64,000 bases of DNA. It comes from Lachancea mirantina. Its lineage: Eukaryota > Ascomycota > Saccharomycetes > Saccharomycetales > Saccharomycetaceae. Location: NCBI GenBank assembly GCA_900074745.1, contig LT598462.1, positions 1 through 64,000 of the forward strand, written 5' to 3'. Shown here in pieces: positions 1 through 10,329 of this stretch. The notes beneath the pieces are model-generated. The model saw only the letters and a program-made list of their open reading frames with translations. It was not told the origin of the DNA and did not search any database. Each line of letters opens with the position of its first letter. Within the stretch, counting starts at the first letter, position 1. Position numbers and translations under genes: made by a program.

Positions 1-933
1 ACTAACCTACTCTCCTACATCGTCACCTTCCACACCTTCTCCTCCCCACTTCTCCTCCCCACTGCCCCTCCACTGCTCCAAACTACATAAACTCCCTCCA
101 TCAATGTGCTCCCGCCTGTCTCTTCGATCCCCTCTCTCTCCACCTCGCTGAAAACACCTTACATAAGCACCTACCTCATCTGCTACTGCCTCTCCATCTG
201 CTACTGCCCCTCCACCTTCTGCTGCCATTCTTCTATTCCCCTCATTATCTTCGACTCTCAATACCCAACTCCTCTCTCTTCCCTTTCCTCTCCTCCACCT
301 TCACCGCTCTTTGTTCGTACATATTCACATTTCCATCACCAAAACTGACATTCAACTTTGCCTTACCACTCTATATCACTTCTAACGTCACATCTGCCCT
401 TACTCCTGCAAACAATACCACCTATCTTTCAAAATTCAAGTACACCTTCCCTCCTCCACATTCCTCCTCCACATTCCTCCTCCACCTTCCTCCTCCACAC
501 TCCTCCTCCACACTCCTCCTCCACACTCCTCCTCTACACTCCTCCTCCATACTCTCTCTCCCCCACACTTACACTGGCACCACGTAGAAAACTACAAACC
601 ACATCCCAACACCCAGACCACCCACGAAGTTAGGCAGTTACACCCTGGCCATTTCACACCAAATCCCCCTCTTTTCGTCCATCTCTTGACCAGTGCGTCT
701 ACCTACTGTCACACACACCCCACATCTTGCCCAGAGCCCCCGAAACGTGGTCCTTCGCAGGTTAGAGTACACCCGTGTCTCGCCGTCGCACGTGACATTC
801 TTCCTGCGCTGCCTGTACCCACCATGATCCCTGCCGCCTCCAGCACAACGGCACCCTCAGGCTGTCGCACACCGAACACCCACGCTCATATTTGCATTCG
901 GAACACAAGTAGGGTATCCTGGCCATCAAGAAC
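1..933. other. Pyrimidine-rich subtelomeric stretch, no supported gene
   Basis: The + strand is overwhelmingly C and T for the first 640 bases or so, with few purines. Short open frames exist on both strands but are low-complexity by-products of this bias (Ser/Pro/Leu-rich on +, Gly/Glu/Arg-rich on -). No protein family is recognisable. The position at the window edge, next to an LTR-rich gene-poor zone, suggests a chromosome-end region. I do not see canonical telomere repeats, so this is inference. Confidence 0.5.
443..552. repeat. 12-bp minisatellite (TCCTCCACACTCC-like)
   Basis: About nine tandem copies of a 12-bp unit made of CTCCTC followed by CACACT, CACATT or CACCTT. The early units carry ATT and the later units ACT, which indicates expansion from local variants. 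The 12-bp length keeps reading frame, so a Ser/Thr/Pro repeat of a lost cell-wall protein is conceivable, but no flanking gene supports this. The complementary strand is G/A-rich. Confidence 0.8.
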
Positions 934-1357
934 TGTTAGAAGGAGATAGCGAGACAGGATATCATTCAATTGTATCATGGCGTGACCGATGTGACAGAAC
1001 AGAAGAATGAACGGACGGTTGTAATCAAGATGAAGTCATAGGAATGAAATGATTCCAGTGATGGTTATGGTATCTTCACACCCCGTCATCACTTCAAGAA
1101 TGACCTAACAGGTAACGTAAGAATGACACATCGTCAATCTTAGATAAAGTAACGGATTCCGAAATTGGAACAATGTAACAGGGAATTGTACAGAAGGAGC
1201 TAATATGACCAGTATCGTAGTGGTCATGGTTGTAAGATAGCCCCGGAGAGATATAAGTACTCAACACCTTATCAGCTTTAATATTTAGATCAACTATGAA
1301 CGAATTAAATGAACAGTTCAGAAATCTATCAACCACCGACAATCATAAACCTCAACA
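934..1357 (+). mobile_element. Solo LTR, Ty1/copia-like family (copy A)
   Basis: A fossil LTR that begins TGTTAGAAGG and ends ACCTCAACA. It aligns over its full length (about 424 bp) with the other copies in the window near 3.2, 6.2, 18.9, 20.0, 30.6 and 31.4 kb. TG...CA-type ends and an internal TATA-like segment mark it as an LTR. No internal coding region is present on either side, so it is a solo LTR. Divergence from the other copies suggests an old insertion. Confidence 0.8.
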
Positions 1358-1736
1358 CTTGAACTGTTCGCTTACCTCTTTCATTTTTGGTAGAGTACTG
1401 AGTATTTATAAATCTCCGTACTTATTTTGATAGCATGACTACTCTAACTTTGATAATATTTTCTCCTCTTATACAACATCTGTGATATCTGTTCATTTGA
1501 TATCGTATCCCTGTAACGATACTTACTTAACATCTTCATCCTGTTCCTCAACATGTCTTGAAGTGGGCGGTGGCCCCGTGGCTCATCATTGATATATCTT
1601 TTGGTTCTAGACCTTTCTGTAGATACGGATTCGAATCACTCATAAATCTTGTCTTGTTCTGACATCATGATCATGTGATCCCCGATCTTGCATAACGCAA
1701 CTTGACGATAACACATCTTAGTATCTCTTTTCAACA
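1358..1736 (-). mobile_element. Old LTR remnant abutting copy A
   Basis: A strongly diverged stretch in reverse orientation that keeps landmarks of the LTR family: the GAACTGTTC block near its left edge, the GTACTNAGTATTTATA block, the CTGACATCATGATCATGTGATC block and a TTTTCAACA-like right end. It directly abuts copy A, so copy A may have inserted at or inside this older copy. It is heavily decayed. Confidence 0.5.
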
Positions 1737-2070
1737 TGCTTTTCGGATTCTGCTATTAAGTGCAGATTTCTGGGCACGTGACGTGGAAGGACGCAAAAGG
1801 CTTTCTGGAGTTTTTATCACTATTCACAAAACATTTCATGGGCGTAAGACGGAGGAATACAAAGATCAGGCAGCTTGCATCGGTCTTATAAGCAGGTAAG
1901 CTCCGTAAGTGTCTGAAATGCGTGATTTCACCAAGGTTGTAAGGCGGAAGTCTTTGAAAGTCTTTCTACCATTTTGTTCGTCGCAATGATCAGCGAGCTT
2001 CTGTCTAATTGTATAAAGAGACAACGCGTGGCACCTTTATGAAAACCTTCTGAACCTGCTCAAAGCTCAA
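1737..2070. other. Intergenic, promoter side of the aldo-keto reductase
   Basis: This holds the 5' flank of the aldo-keto reductase gene. A short open frame between about 1702 and 1899 has no recognisable similarity. A TATAAAG-like stretch lies near 2014-2020, about 55 bases before the ATG. I see no operator that I can name. Confidence 0.4.
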
Positions 2071-3102
2071 ATGAAGTTTCCAAAGCAAGTATATCTAGGG
2101 AAATCTGGCCTAAAAATCTCCCCCATTGTTGTAGGGTGCATGTCTTATGGCTCAAAGAAGTGGGCAGATTGGGTGATTGAAGAGAAAGAAGAAGTTTTTA
2201 AACTTCTAAAGTACTGTTACGACCATGGACTGCGAACTTTTGACACCGCCGACGTCTATAGCAATGGTGAAAGCGAGATATTGCTCGGAGAATTTTTAAA
2301 ACAGTACAAAATCGATAGAGAGACTGTTGTGATTTTATCAAAGGTATTTTGTCCTGTTAGAGAGGGCCTTCTCCTTTCAAGTAGAGTGTCGGCTGTCAAC
2401 GAGAAGATAGAGCTTGACATGTGCAACCAAAAGGGATTGTCGCGCAAGCATATTTTGGACGGAGTTTCGAAATCCGTCGCTCGCTTGGGTACGTATATTG
2501 ACGTACTTCAGATTCACCGGCTAGATCGCGAAACTCCTATGGAAGAAATAATGAAGGCTCTAAACGATATAGTTGAGCGTGGGGATGCTCTTTACATTGG
2601 TGCTTCTTCCATGCGAGCGACAGAGTTGGCTGAGCTGCAATTTATTGCTGAAAAGCATAACTGGACGAAATTTATAAGCTCGCAATCCTGCTACAATCTA
2701 CTTTTGAGAGAAGATGAAAAAGAAGTCATCCCCTTCACACAAAAGCATGGCATTGGCCTCATCCCATGGTCTCCAAACGCTCGTGGCCTGTTAACTAGAC
2801 CACATGGGGTTGAGACCGGGCGGTCCCAAACGGATAATGGGTTATATTCTATTGGTCTGGACAAGCTGGGTGAAAGTGACATTGAGATCATTCAACGCGT
2901 TCAGCAACTTTCAGAACAAAAGAAGGTATCCATGGCTGCTATTGCGACCGCATGGGTTATGAGTAAGGGTTGCAATCCTATTCTGGGGCTCAGCTCGATT
3001 GAAAGGATCGACCAAGCACTGAAGGCTCTCGAGACGCAGTTAACTGAGGAAGAAAAGCAGTTCTTAGAAGAACCTTATCAGACGAAGAAGTTGATCATCT
3101 GA
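2071..3102 (+). CDS. Aldo/keto reductase, YPL088W-like
   Basis: A 343-residue cytosolic NADPH-dependent aldo/keto reductase. The N-terminus (QVYLGKSGLKISPIVVGCMS) and the YGSKKWADWVIEE segment are very close to the S. cerevisiae putative aryl-alcohol dehydrogenase YPL088W, which has nearly the same length. The catalytic tetrad is visible: Asp and Tyr in FDTADVYSNG, Lys in VVILSKVF and His in LQIHRLDRETPMEEI. The C-terminal NADPH-binding part has AWVMSKGCNPILGLSSIERI. The start is the only Met before the conserved first strand. The family reduces aromatic aldehydes, but the natural substrate is unknown. It stands alone between two LTR-bearing intervals, with no obvious operon-like partner. Confidence 0.93.
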   Translation: MKFPKQVYLGKSGLKISPIVVGCMSYGSKKWADWVIEEKEEVFKLLKYCYDHGLRTFDTADVYSNGESEILLGEFLKQYKIDRETVVILSKVFCPVREGLLLSSRVSAVNEKIELDMCNQKGLSRKHILDGVSKSVARLGTYIDVLQIHRLDRETPMEEIMKALNDIVERGDALYIGASSMRATELAELQFIAEKHNWTKFISSQSCYNLLLREDEKEVIPFTQKHGIGLIPWSPNARGLLTRPHGVETGRSQTDNGLYSIGLDKLGESDIEIIQRVQQLSEQKKVSMAAIATAWVMSKGCNPILGLSSIERIDQALKALETQLTEEEKQFLEEPYQTKKLII

Positions 3103-3164
3103 AGGGTCGGACGATTCGCGGAAAGGAACATCGTTTGTTTACGATATTTACATTGAGGTTTACC

Positions 3165-3595
3165 TGATGGAAGAAGCTAGCGAGAAGGTGATATCGTGCA
3201 ATTGCGTCATCACGTGATCGATATGACAGAATAAAATTAGAACAATGAACGGACGGTTCATGATCAAGACTAAGTCATGGGAACCAAATGATTCACGTGA
3301 TGGTCATGATGTCGTCACACTCCGTCATCACCGTAAGAGTGGCCCAATAGGTGACGTAATGATGACTCATCATCAATCTTAGAGAAAGTAACGGATTCCG
3401 AAATTGAAACAATGTTACAGAAATTGTACAAAAGGAGCTAATATGACCAGAATTGTAGTGGTCATGGTCGTAAAATAGCCTTGGAGAGATATAAGTACTC
3501 AATTCATTACCAGCTTTATTATTTAGATCAATTATGAACAAATTAAATGAACAGTTCAGAAACCTATCAACCACCGGCAATGATAAACCTCAACA
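3165..3595 (+). mobile_element. Solo LTR, same family (copy B)
   Basis: About 431 bp, from TGATGGAAGAAGCTAG to ACCTCAACA, aligned end to end with the other copies. It carries the ATCACGTGATCG E-box near its start and a late GTACTCAATTCATTACC block. It lies just 3' of the aldo-keto reductase. The five bases on either side do not match, so no target-site duplication is recognisable. There is no internal element sequence. Confidence 0.88.
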
Positions 3596-6210
3596 ATTCC
3601 ATATATGGAGAACCACAGAGTTTCTCGATAGGTGAGAGATTTTAGAATGCGCACTAAACAGTCTTGCACAGAGTAGATAAACATTTAAGTCAAGTTCAAA
3701 GCACTTTTGCAGTGACATCTCACGCACTTCGTAGTTCCCTGTTAAAAATTTCGTACCTCATGATTTACAAGTTGCATGCCCTCCCTCAGTCAATTTTATG
3801 CCATATAGTATCTGTAATGAAATCTATCACTAAACGTTGACTCCAACGTGTATCTTCGGCTCTACAATGCGCAGCGATTATCCTTCTATATCAAAATCTA
3901 TACCTCGTTGACCTTCTATTTATCATCACAGTCAATCAAAGCTGGACGTCGTCAGAGCCGATCGAAACTCCCAGATGTAAGTCTGAGCGTGGGTGATATC
4001 ATCATGAATATAGGGCCTCCATGAATCACAGAGCATACCAGTGGAGCCAGAGTGCCTTCTCACACTCTTTTGACGTTGCTGGGTTTGCCACATCAAGCGC
4101 TTTTGTGTCCAAGTCTGACCGACGGAATTTGCAGGGATAGTAACCTTCCAGACCCAGAGCGTCTAAATTCTTTTGTTTGGGTTGCACTGAAATTTAGGAC
4201 AAGCCCTTTACCGACGTCCCAGTTACAGCTTGCCGCGTCAACGCTCCAAGTTGTTTTCTGAGATCACCCTTGCGTGTACTTCAGCGAGGTGCTAGAAACG
4301 TTGTATATTGGCAACCGCTGGCTGAGTACCATCTCTAATACCATAAATATTGTTAGGAAACCTGTCACCGGTGAAACCATGTCCGCTGGGACACATTGCC
4401 TGCACTGAACCTTTTAAACAATGTGGTATTTTCTGAAACGGCGAAAGTGATCACAATTGTATCCGCGACACTGACAAGAATGAAGATGGCCAACGGATCC
4501 GAACCACTCAGGTACGTTTAATAAGCTTGGTGAACCGCGGCAGGTAAGTTGCTTGCCGAATTCAATTGCATCGTTGCACTATAATAAACAGACGGATTCT
4601 CTTTGTCAAAAGACGGTGTGACCGCAGCCGCTAAACTAATCAACATCAGTGCGTGAATAATGTACGATACCAAGCCGCCCTTATGTCGGAAACTGAGGTT
4701 GGCCCCAGCTGTGCTTGCACCTGGAGCCAAACATGTGTCACCGTTCGTCTTTGTGCAGGTAATGTTCGTGGACATCTCGGCGATCAATCAGAGGCTAATA
4801 TCTGTTCTCCTTACAAATATATGCGAACATGTACACTCTTCCAGCATCTGTGCTTTCTGATGCTACTTCAGACATTCATATGTACTAAGCCCCGGTAGTG
4901 CGATCTTTCCCAGATGGTCACCGGAGGCCGCGTGATAAAAGGCCGCGCATGCACCCTTCGGCGCTAAACTCCGATAAACAGTAGAAGCTGTTGGCGCTAC
5001 TACCCAAAAGGGTATCTTGAATTACAGCCATCCTCTGGATTATGCTCGATAGGAGCACATTGTGTTTAAATGATGCAGGTTGTTTTCGACGAGGCGAAAA
5101 ATTTTTATGTACCGCCGCGTTGAGACGTTTTTTATTTCCGCCCTACATTACTTTGCTTAGACGAGCCTGCGCAAAAGGGGTTTTACAGCTGCATGGACTG
5201 CACAAGTGCATACCTGTGTTGTTCGTAAATCCAGCTCTCCTCCGATCAGTGTTTTTTCATGCATGCAAATATGCCGTTCAATCATCTGACTTCGGAAACT
5301 AGCAGCTGGTCTCGCGTCACGCCGTTATATGTTAACTCGTCGACCAGAATACTCAATTTAGGCGATTAAACAGGCTTCTCCAAAAGGTCGGTATTGGAAT
5401 CTGCTATCGCTTTTTTGGGGCGTTGTGGACGTTATCTACTACAGCATGTTGCTCGGTAACGCCCCAAAGAAAGGTGTGTGCAGACTACAACCGACCAATT
5501 AAATTTCCAAACGTAGTGTACTTTTCTGCAAGAGCGTCGAGAGAGACTTGTCCCAAATTTCCATGGGATGAGAATTGCAGCGCTGAACAGGACACTAGCT
5601 TTTTGAGCCCCAATTCATTTCTTTGTGTATTTTTCGGATTTCCCATGACACCTGACGTTCAAGATATTGGCTCTGGACGTCTTCAAACTTCTCTCTCAAG
5701 TGAAGTTCCGCCTAATTTAAGGCACCAGGGTGGACGATCGCGCAATTCTAAGATGCAAAGAGAAAAAGGCTGTAAAATCCCCGATATTTGAGATTTTGTC
5801 TTTCAACTCTCATAGAATTTCTTTTTTTCTATGTAGTTATCTTTGTTGCGTGCCGGTACTATGGCAAGCAAATTTACTTGTCACCCGCTGAATGTATTGG
5901 GCACGGTATTATCGATCCGTTATTTTGGTAAGATAAACGACGAATCCTCACCTCAAGTCATCCATCATACCCCTGATGACCTGATTTCGGCAATGTAATG
6001 TTTCCAAGACCATGCCTTGGATCGCATGAACTTCCAGGACTTACTTAAGAATGCGTACTGTCCGTGTGTGCGCCTTATGTTATTAATTTACCATGACCAC
6101 TTGATCTTAAAATGCGATGAAGCAAAATGTTGGTTCAATCGGTCGTAAACTTCTTCCAACACTATTATTGATATCTTCTTCGATTAGAAAACCCTCTTTA
6201 GAGATGTTTT
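3596..6210. other. Gene-free subtelomeric interval
   Basis: 2.6 kb without a supported gene. Small frames (about 4052-4261 +, 4518-4787 -, 5042-5302 +, 5423-5791 +) show no family motifs and no homopolymer-free coding texture. The stretch around 5930-6180 resembles the middle part of the older LTR subfamily seen at 10.5 and 28.4 kb (CATCATACC...TGATGACCTGAT), so part of this interval is probably decayed LTR. Confidence 0.5.
5930..6180 (-). mobile_element. Probable decayed LTR fragment (older subfamily)
   Basis: Shares a run of short blocks with the remnants at 10.5 and 28.4 kb: GATAA.A, CATCCATCATACC, TGATGACNTGATNTNGGCA and AATGNTTCCAA, in the same order and spacing. The ends cannot be placed. 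It lies just upstream of the well-preserved copy C. Confidence 0.4.
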
Positions 6211-6641
6211 CGTTGGAAGGAGCTGGCGAGAAGGTGATATGGTTCAATTTCATCATCACGTGATCGATATGACAATAAAATTAGAGAAATGGACAGACGG
6301 CTGGCATTCTGTGGAAGAACTGAAAGCTAAAACAGGTCCATTGGCAGTTCTAGAATCATCAGAACATTGTGATCAGATCATATGTGGTATGATGAATGAC
6401 GTATGATGAGAATTCACCGTCTAGTTTGAAGAAAGTAACGGATTCTAAATTTGGATCAATGTTACATAAATTGTATAAAAGGAGCAGATATGACCAAGAT
6501 CGTAGTGGTCATGGTCGTGAGATAGCCACGGAGAGATATAAGTACTCATTCCTAAACAGCTTTATTATTTAGATCAATTATCAACGAATTAAATGAACAG
6601 TTCAGAAATCTATCAACTACCGGCAACGATAAACCTCAATA
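6211..6641 (+). mobile_element. Solo LTR with 5-bp target-site duplication (copy C)
   Basis: A 431-bp LTR running from CGTTGGAAGG to AAACCTCAATA. It is flanked on both sides by the same five bases, GTTTT (6206-6210 and 6642-6646). A 5-bp duplication is the size made by Ty1/copia integrases. The TTGTATAAAAGGAGC block in its middle is a likely TATA box of the former promoter. This is the cleanest insertion signature in the window, which argues for a relatively recent solo LTR. Confidence 0.93.
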
Positions 6642-6665
6642 GTTTTCAATTTATCCATATACAAG

Positions 6666-6738
6666 ACTTTATTCTGTCACTTAGATCACGTGATGATGAA
6701 ATTGAACGATATCACCTTCTTGCCAGCTCCTTCCAACA
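6666..6738 (-). mobile_element. LTR end fragment, inverted
   Basis: The reverse complement of the first 75 bases or so of the LTR family, ending CCAGCTCCTTCCAACA. It contains ATCACGTGAT and TTATTCTGTCAC. It starts 24 bp after copy C, so the two form a short inverted pair. Only the outer end of the LTR is preserved. Confidence 0.85.
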
Positions 6739-7092
6739 AGTAGTAGGACGAAATTCTCTGTTATAGAGACGTAAAGACAGCCTGGAAAGCCTTCCGCACT
6801 TTTCCGTGCAATCTTAGCTATTATAAGTACATTTTTGAAGACTTTCTCACTTCACACCTCGATCCGAGAGGCTATAATTCTCTATATGCTACATGACATT
6901 CTTTGATACGCCAAATGCCACAGTTCCGAGTTTAGTAGCAATTTCTTTTTGTTCGGCCCCGAGATCGCCATTACGGGCATCCCATTTTGTCACTTTGGAA
7001 TTCACAATTTGAAAGTCCTCCGTCAGAGCCGGATGGCATGGCACCCTCAATAGGTATTTTGCGTCATGGCTAGATGGTTTACATGTAAGATG
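6739..7092. other. Intergenic, 3' flank of the DHA1 transporter
   Basis: 354 bp between the inverted LTR fragment and the transporter stop codon. I see no gene and no named motif. Confidence 0.4.
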
Positions 7093-8607
7093 CTACCCTT
7101 CCATAACGTGGGCTCGGTTTTGCTGATACTGTAGACGCAATTTGCGGCCCAAGTGAAGTTGTAAAATAATCAGTCCAAGCGCCGCAAACATTATAGCTGA
7201 CAGCATTGTAAACCCCCAGCCTATCCCGATGCCATTAAGAATGGGCATAGCTGCAGCTGTACCGCCAGCACCGAGTAGGCAACGGGCCAAATTGACGGCA
7301 GCCGAAGCCGAAGCACTTCCGTCAGGAAACAAATCGACCATATATGTAGAAACTGTACTTTGAATAGCCATAGCTGCCCACCCTGTGAGAAAAGTGCAGA
7401 TGATGGGCACAGCCATGTGAATTCGTTTATCCAACATCCAGCCAAATGTGAGGACAGAGCTGATCTGTAATGCGCTCCATAACCACATCAGGCGGAGCCG
7501 AACATGATCTATGGGCATCTCGTCTTCTCTCCCTTCGTATCTGGCGCTCATAACTCTATATTCCTTGTCCAGTAGTTTCCCAGTTGTCAACGATCCCACC
7601 ATCGAACCCACACCGTTCGCGATAAATGTGAGACCAACCTGTGTTTCGCTAAGTTTGTACGTTGTCTCTAGTAGAGTTGAGAGAACAGTTATAGTCATCT
7701 GCCAAACAGTATAGTATATGGCCAGAAATACGATTACGAGAGTGACACGTTTGTTCAGTAGCGCCTTTAAAAAGCCTAACACATCGATAGGTTTTTTGGA
7801 TGGTAAATTTGCTTCTGTTTGGATACTTGCGCAGGGGTTCCTCCTCAAGTATCGACGCTGGTACACCACTAAGGGAAACCTTCCAAAACCTCGGATCCGG
7901 AATGAACCATTTCCGGCAACGGACCTTAACGTCTCTGGTAGCAATATAGCGAGAAAAATCAAAAAGACTCCAACGTATATTGCCAAAAACCAAAAGACAG
8001 ATCTCCATCCCAAAGATTCGGCAAGCCCCCCTCCAATGATTGGTCCAACAGCCACAGGAACAAGCAATCCCGCTTGGAAGATTCCCATGTATCCCCCTCT
8101 TTCAGATCTTGTGGTAATATCGCCTATAACTCCTGCGCCTAGTGCTATGCTGCTAGCACTTCCTGTGCTCTGTAGACATCTTACACCCACTAGTGTGCCA
8201 TAGTTTCGAGTGTTTGCAAGAGTAACGCACGCAGCAAAGAATACTAAAAAAGTACATATGAAGGTGATTCGGCGCCCTTTAACATCCGCTAGAGCACCCC
8301 AAAAAGTCGGAGCGAGGCCCTGAAATATCATGTAAGATGTGATCGTTAAATTGACGAGCTCCACAGAGACACAAAGTTCAGTAGCAATCGTAGGCAGTGA
8401 AGGGTAGTAGATATTGGATGCAAAGCCAGAAAACGAGGCGGCCGTCGACACAATTATGATTAAAATCATTTTTTCATTGTTGGAGTAGATACTGTACGGT
8501 TGCTTATCTTTGGCTTCAACTGCGACATGCTTCCCAAGCTCATTGCCAGTCGAAATGCTGGTATCAAATCCTTCTACGCCAAGAGCGTACGAATTATTGT
8601 CACTCAT
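7093..8607 (-). CDS. MFS drug:H+ antiporter, DHA1 family (QDR/AQR-like)
   Basis: A 504-residue plasma-membrane-type permease with 12 predicted helices in two halves. The hydrophilic N-terminus of about 45 residues is followed by a first helix with FSGFASNIYYPSLPTIATEL, typical of DHA1 antiporters of the Qdr/Aqr group. The MFS signature between helices 2 and 3 reads GALADVKGRRITF. Motif C-like Gly/Pro-rich helix 5 reads GIFQAGLLVPVAVGPIIGGGLAESLGWRSVFW. A central cytosolic loop of about 60 basic residues separates the halves. Substrates of the family include drugs, weak acids and amino acids; the substrate here is unknown. The promoter carries the CGGAACTCCG operator shared with the hydrolase at 11.3-12.0 kb, with the Zn2Cys6 gene directly upstream. 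Confidence 0.93.
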   Translation of the reverse strand: MSDNNSYALGVEGFDTSISTGNELGKHVAVEAKDKQPYSIYSNNEKMILIIIVSTAASFSGFASNIYYPSLPTIATELCVSVELVNLTITSYMIFQGLAPTFWGALADVKGRRITFICTFLVFFAACVTLANTRNYGTLVGVRCLQSTGSASSIALGAGVIGDITTRSERGGYMGIFQAGLLVPVAVGPIIGGGLAESLGWRSVFWFLAIYVGVFLIFLAILLPETLRSVAGNGSFRIRGFGRFPLVVYQRRYLRRNPCASIQTEANLPSKKPIDVLGFLKALLNKRVTLVIVFLAIYYTVWQMTITVLSTLLETTYKLSETQVGLTFIANGVGSMVGSLTTGKLLDKEYRVMSARYEGREDEMPIDHVRLRLMWLWSALQISSVLTFGWMLDKRIHMAVPIICTFLTGWAAMAIQSTVSTYMVDLFPDGSASASAAVNLARCLLGAGGTAAAMPILNGIGIGWGFTMLSAIMFAALGLIILQLHLGRKLRLQYQQNRAHVMEG

Positions 8608-8706
8608 TGCTGCCTCTCGGTATCAAAATTGAAACCACAACTGAGCTTATCATAGAGACAGTGTGTATATATACATCAATATCGACGCTGCTCACATCAA
8701 TCATGA

Positions 8707-8745
8707 GTTTCGGAACTCCGACGTGATGTTTCCACCTCCGAAATC
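8707..8745. promoter_or_regulatory. Candidate Zn2Cys6 operator (CGG-N4-CCG) upstream of the DHA1 transporter
   Basis: CGGAACTCCG at 8711-8720 is a CGG-N4-CCG palindrome, and a second half-site CTCCGAAATC lies at 8736-8745. The 15-mer GTTTCGGAACTCCGA (8707-8721) is exactly the reverse complement of 12160-12174, and CTCCGAAATC is the reverse complement of 12156-12165. The site lies about 100 bp upstream of the transporter ATG at 8607. Paired CGG triplets are the standard target of fungal Zn2Cys6 proteins, one of which is encoded immediately upstream. Confidence 0.6.
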
Positions 8746-8982
8746 AAATCATTCCTTTCCCTAGTATCTCCCTATGTTCGATAGAAGGCAAGGAACAATT
8801 ATTATCCAAACCGGCATCCAACACAGTAACCTTTCATTATCATCATGAAAGGAGAAGTGCGTAAACAGGAAACGGCCTTCAACTTGAATTCCAAGTATCA
8901 TATTGTTAAATCTATGGGTTGCTGTCTTTCCGTACGAACATCCAAGAGAGCTAGAGGGCGTGAAAAATACGCGCCGAGAAAC

Positions 8983-10329
8983 TCAGGAGCTGTGCGTACA
9001 TGCAGTCACTGCGAACAGCATGGCGCCATAATTATCTAGGTCTGATAGCCATCGATCCACTCTGTGGTTTCGAGCCTTTTGCTCTAAGGTCGTCAATCCG
9101 GGGGGAGAAGACCAAAGCTCATCAATCAATAGCGGCCCATCAACACCCCACTCGTATAAATACTGGTTATAACATATCGTCCACGCATCTCTCGTTGTGG
9201 CTTGCCACAGTGTTTGCCCTGAAGGGGCCAAAGTACCTTGCAATTCTGTAGCGAGAAACGTAGGCTGGCCACTCTCGGCTGAAAGGAGGCTATCGAAAAG
9301 GTACATTGTGAATATCGATCTTCTTTTAGCTTCAGCCATAATCCAAGACTCCCAATCAGGCCTCGAACAGGACAACTCGGCCGGACAGGTGAGCCCACGC
9401 CGCGCGAGCTCACATGCCATGACCTGTAAATTCATGATGACCTCATGCATTCCATCGTGATCCCGGTGCTTAAGTTCAAAGTAGAGAGTCATAGAATAAA
9501 TAAGGTAGGCCTGGAAAGACGCTAAAAGATCAACCTCATCACAGCTGCTGTATCCTTGGAACAAACGAGCCATTTCCCTGTCGAGGGTGTCCTGTATTAC
9601 GAAGTTTTGAGCTGCCATTCGTCTGTCGAACAATCGCATTAAACTGAGGCAAATTGCCAGCGCAGTCGGCAGGGTCGACGGGCTAACCTGGCAGCTATGT
9701 ACAAAGGGTGGAAATACATCCCGTTGAATTGGCATCGTGCAATACGCTTTGAGCATGCGGGAAATGAAAATGGTCACATTCGGAGGATAGCTCTTGCGCT
9801 TCTGATCTGCAGGTAACAGGTAAGTGTTGAGCCATCTGTTCTCAATATTCTTGTAGCTCACGGTGCATACCAGTTTAACATTTTTGAAGTTCAACTCCTC
9901 AGTTTCATCTTTAGATTCCGGAGAGTATCCGCGATTTTTGGGAGAGTCCAGCTTGTTAACTAGATTGTCAACCTTGATCAAGTGTTGAGGAGAGCTTTCG
10001 GTTACTGGTTCGTCGTTCTCCGACTGCAGCAGAGGACAAGGCCGAGGCGTGTTCACGGCGACTTGGTAATCCAGTCCTGGCTCCTGTCCTATTCCTTGTT
10101 GCGATTCCACAGTATTGGAGTTGATTGCATCATCAAGAACTGGGGTTGTAGAGTTCACATCTTGATCTACAGATAATGGGTAGTGACACCCGTTTTCAAT
10201 CCCGCGCTCTACACAGCGAGAACAGGCCTTGCGTTTTAGATCGCACCTCACCTTTGCTTTTGAGCACGCGGTACAGGCTTTTTTTCGCAAAGGACGTTTC
10301 GATTGCGTTCGGCTTTTTTGTACTGCCAT
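8983..10329 (-). CDS. Zn2Cys6 transcription factor
   Basis: A 448-residue nuclear regulator. Six cysteines at residues 19, 22, 29, 36, 39 and 48 give C-x2-C-x6-C-x6-C-x2-C-x8-C, the Gal4-type binuclear zinc cluster, preceded by a basic stretch. The middle is acidic and low-complexity (about 50-150). The C-terminal half is a helical fungal regulatory region with ARRGLTCPAELSCSRPDWESWIMAEAKRRSIFTMYLFDSLL, typical of the short C6 regulators. It lies in tandem upstream of a DHA1 transporter and 0.9 kb downstream of a dienelactone hydrolase. Both of those promoters share one CGG-N4-CCG operator, so it probably controls them. No copy of that site is visible in its own 5' flank. Confidence 0.92.
   Translation of the reverse strand: MAVQKSRTQSKRPLRKKACTACSKAKVRCDLKRKACSRCVERGIENGCHYPLSVDQDVNSTTPVLDDAINSNTVESQQGIGQEPGLDYQVAVNTPRPCPLLQSENDEPVTESSPQHLIKVDNLVNKLDSPKNRGYSPESKDETEELNFKNVKLVCTVSYKNIENRWLNTYLLPADQKRKSYPPNVTIFISRMLKAYCTMPIQRDVFPPFVHSCQVSPSTLPTALAICLSLMRLFDRRMAAQNFVIQDTLDREMARLFQGYSSCDEVDLLASFQAYLIYSMTLYFELKHRDHDGMHEVIMNLQVMACELARRGLTCPAELSCSRPDWESWIMAEAKRRSIFTMYLFDSLLSAESGQPTFLATELQGTLAPSGQTLWQATTRDAWTICYNQYLYEWGVDGPLLIDELWSSPPGLTTLEQKARNHRVDRWLSDLDNYGAMLFAVTACTHSS

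Noticed and set aside
3211-3222. ATCACGTGAT sites as centromere element CDEI
   Set aside because: They belong to LTR copies, and no CDEII/CDEIII partner is present nearby.
5423-5791. 122-codon open frame on the + strand
   Set aside because: Irregular composition with no recognisable domain, in a decayed subtelomeric interval.
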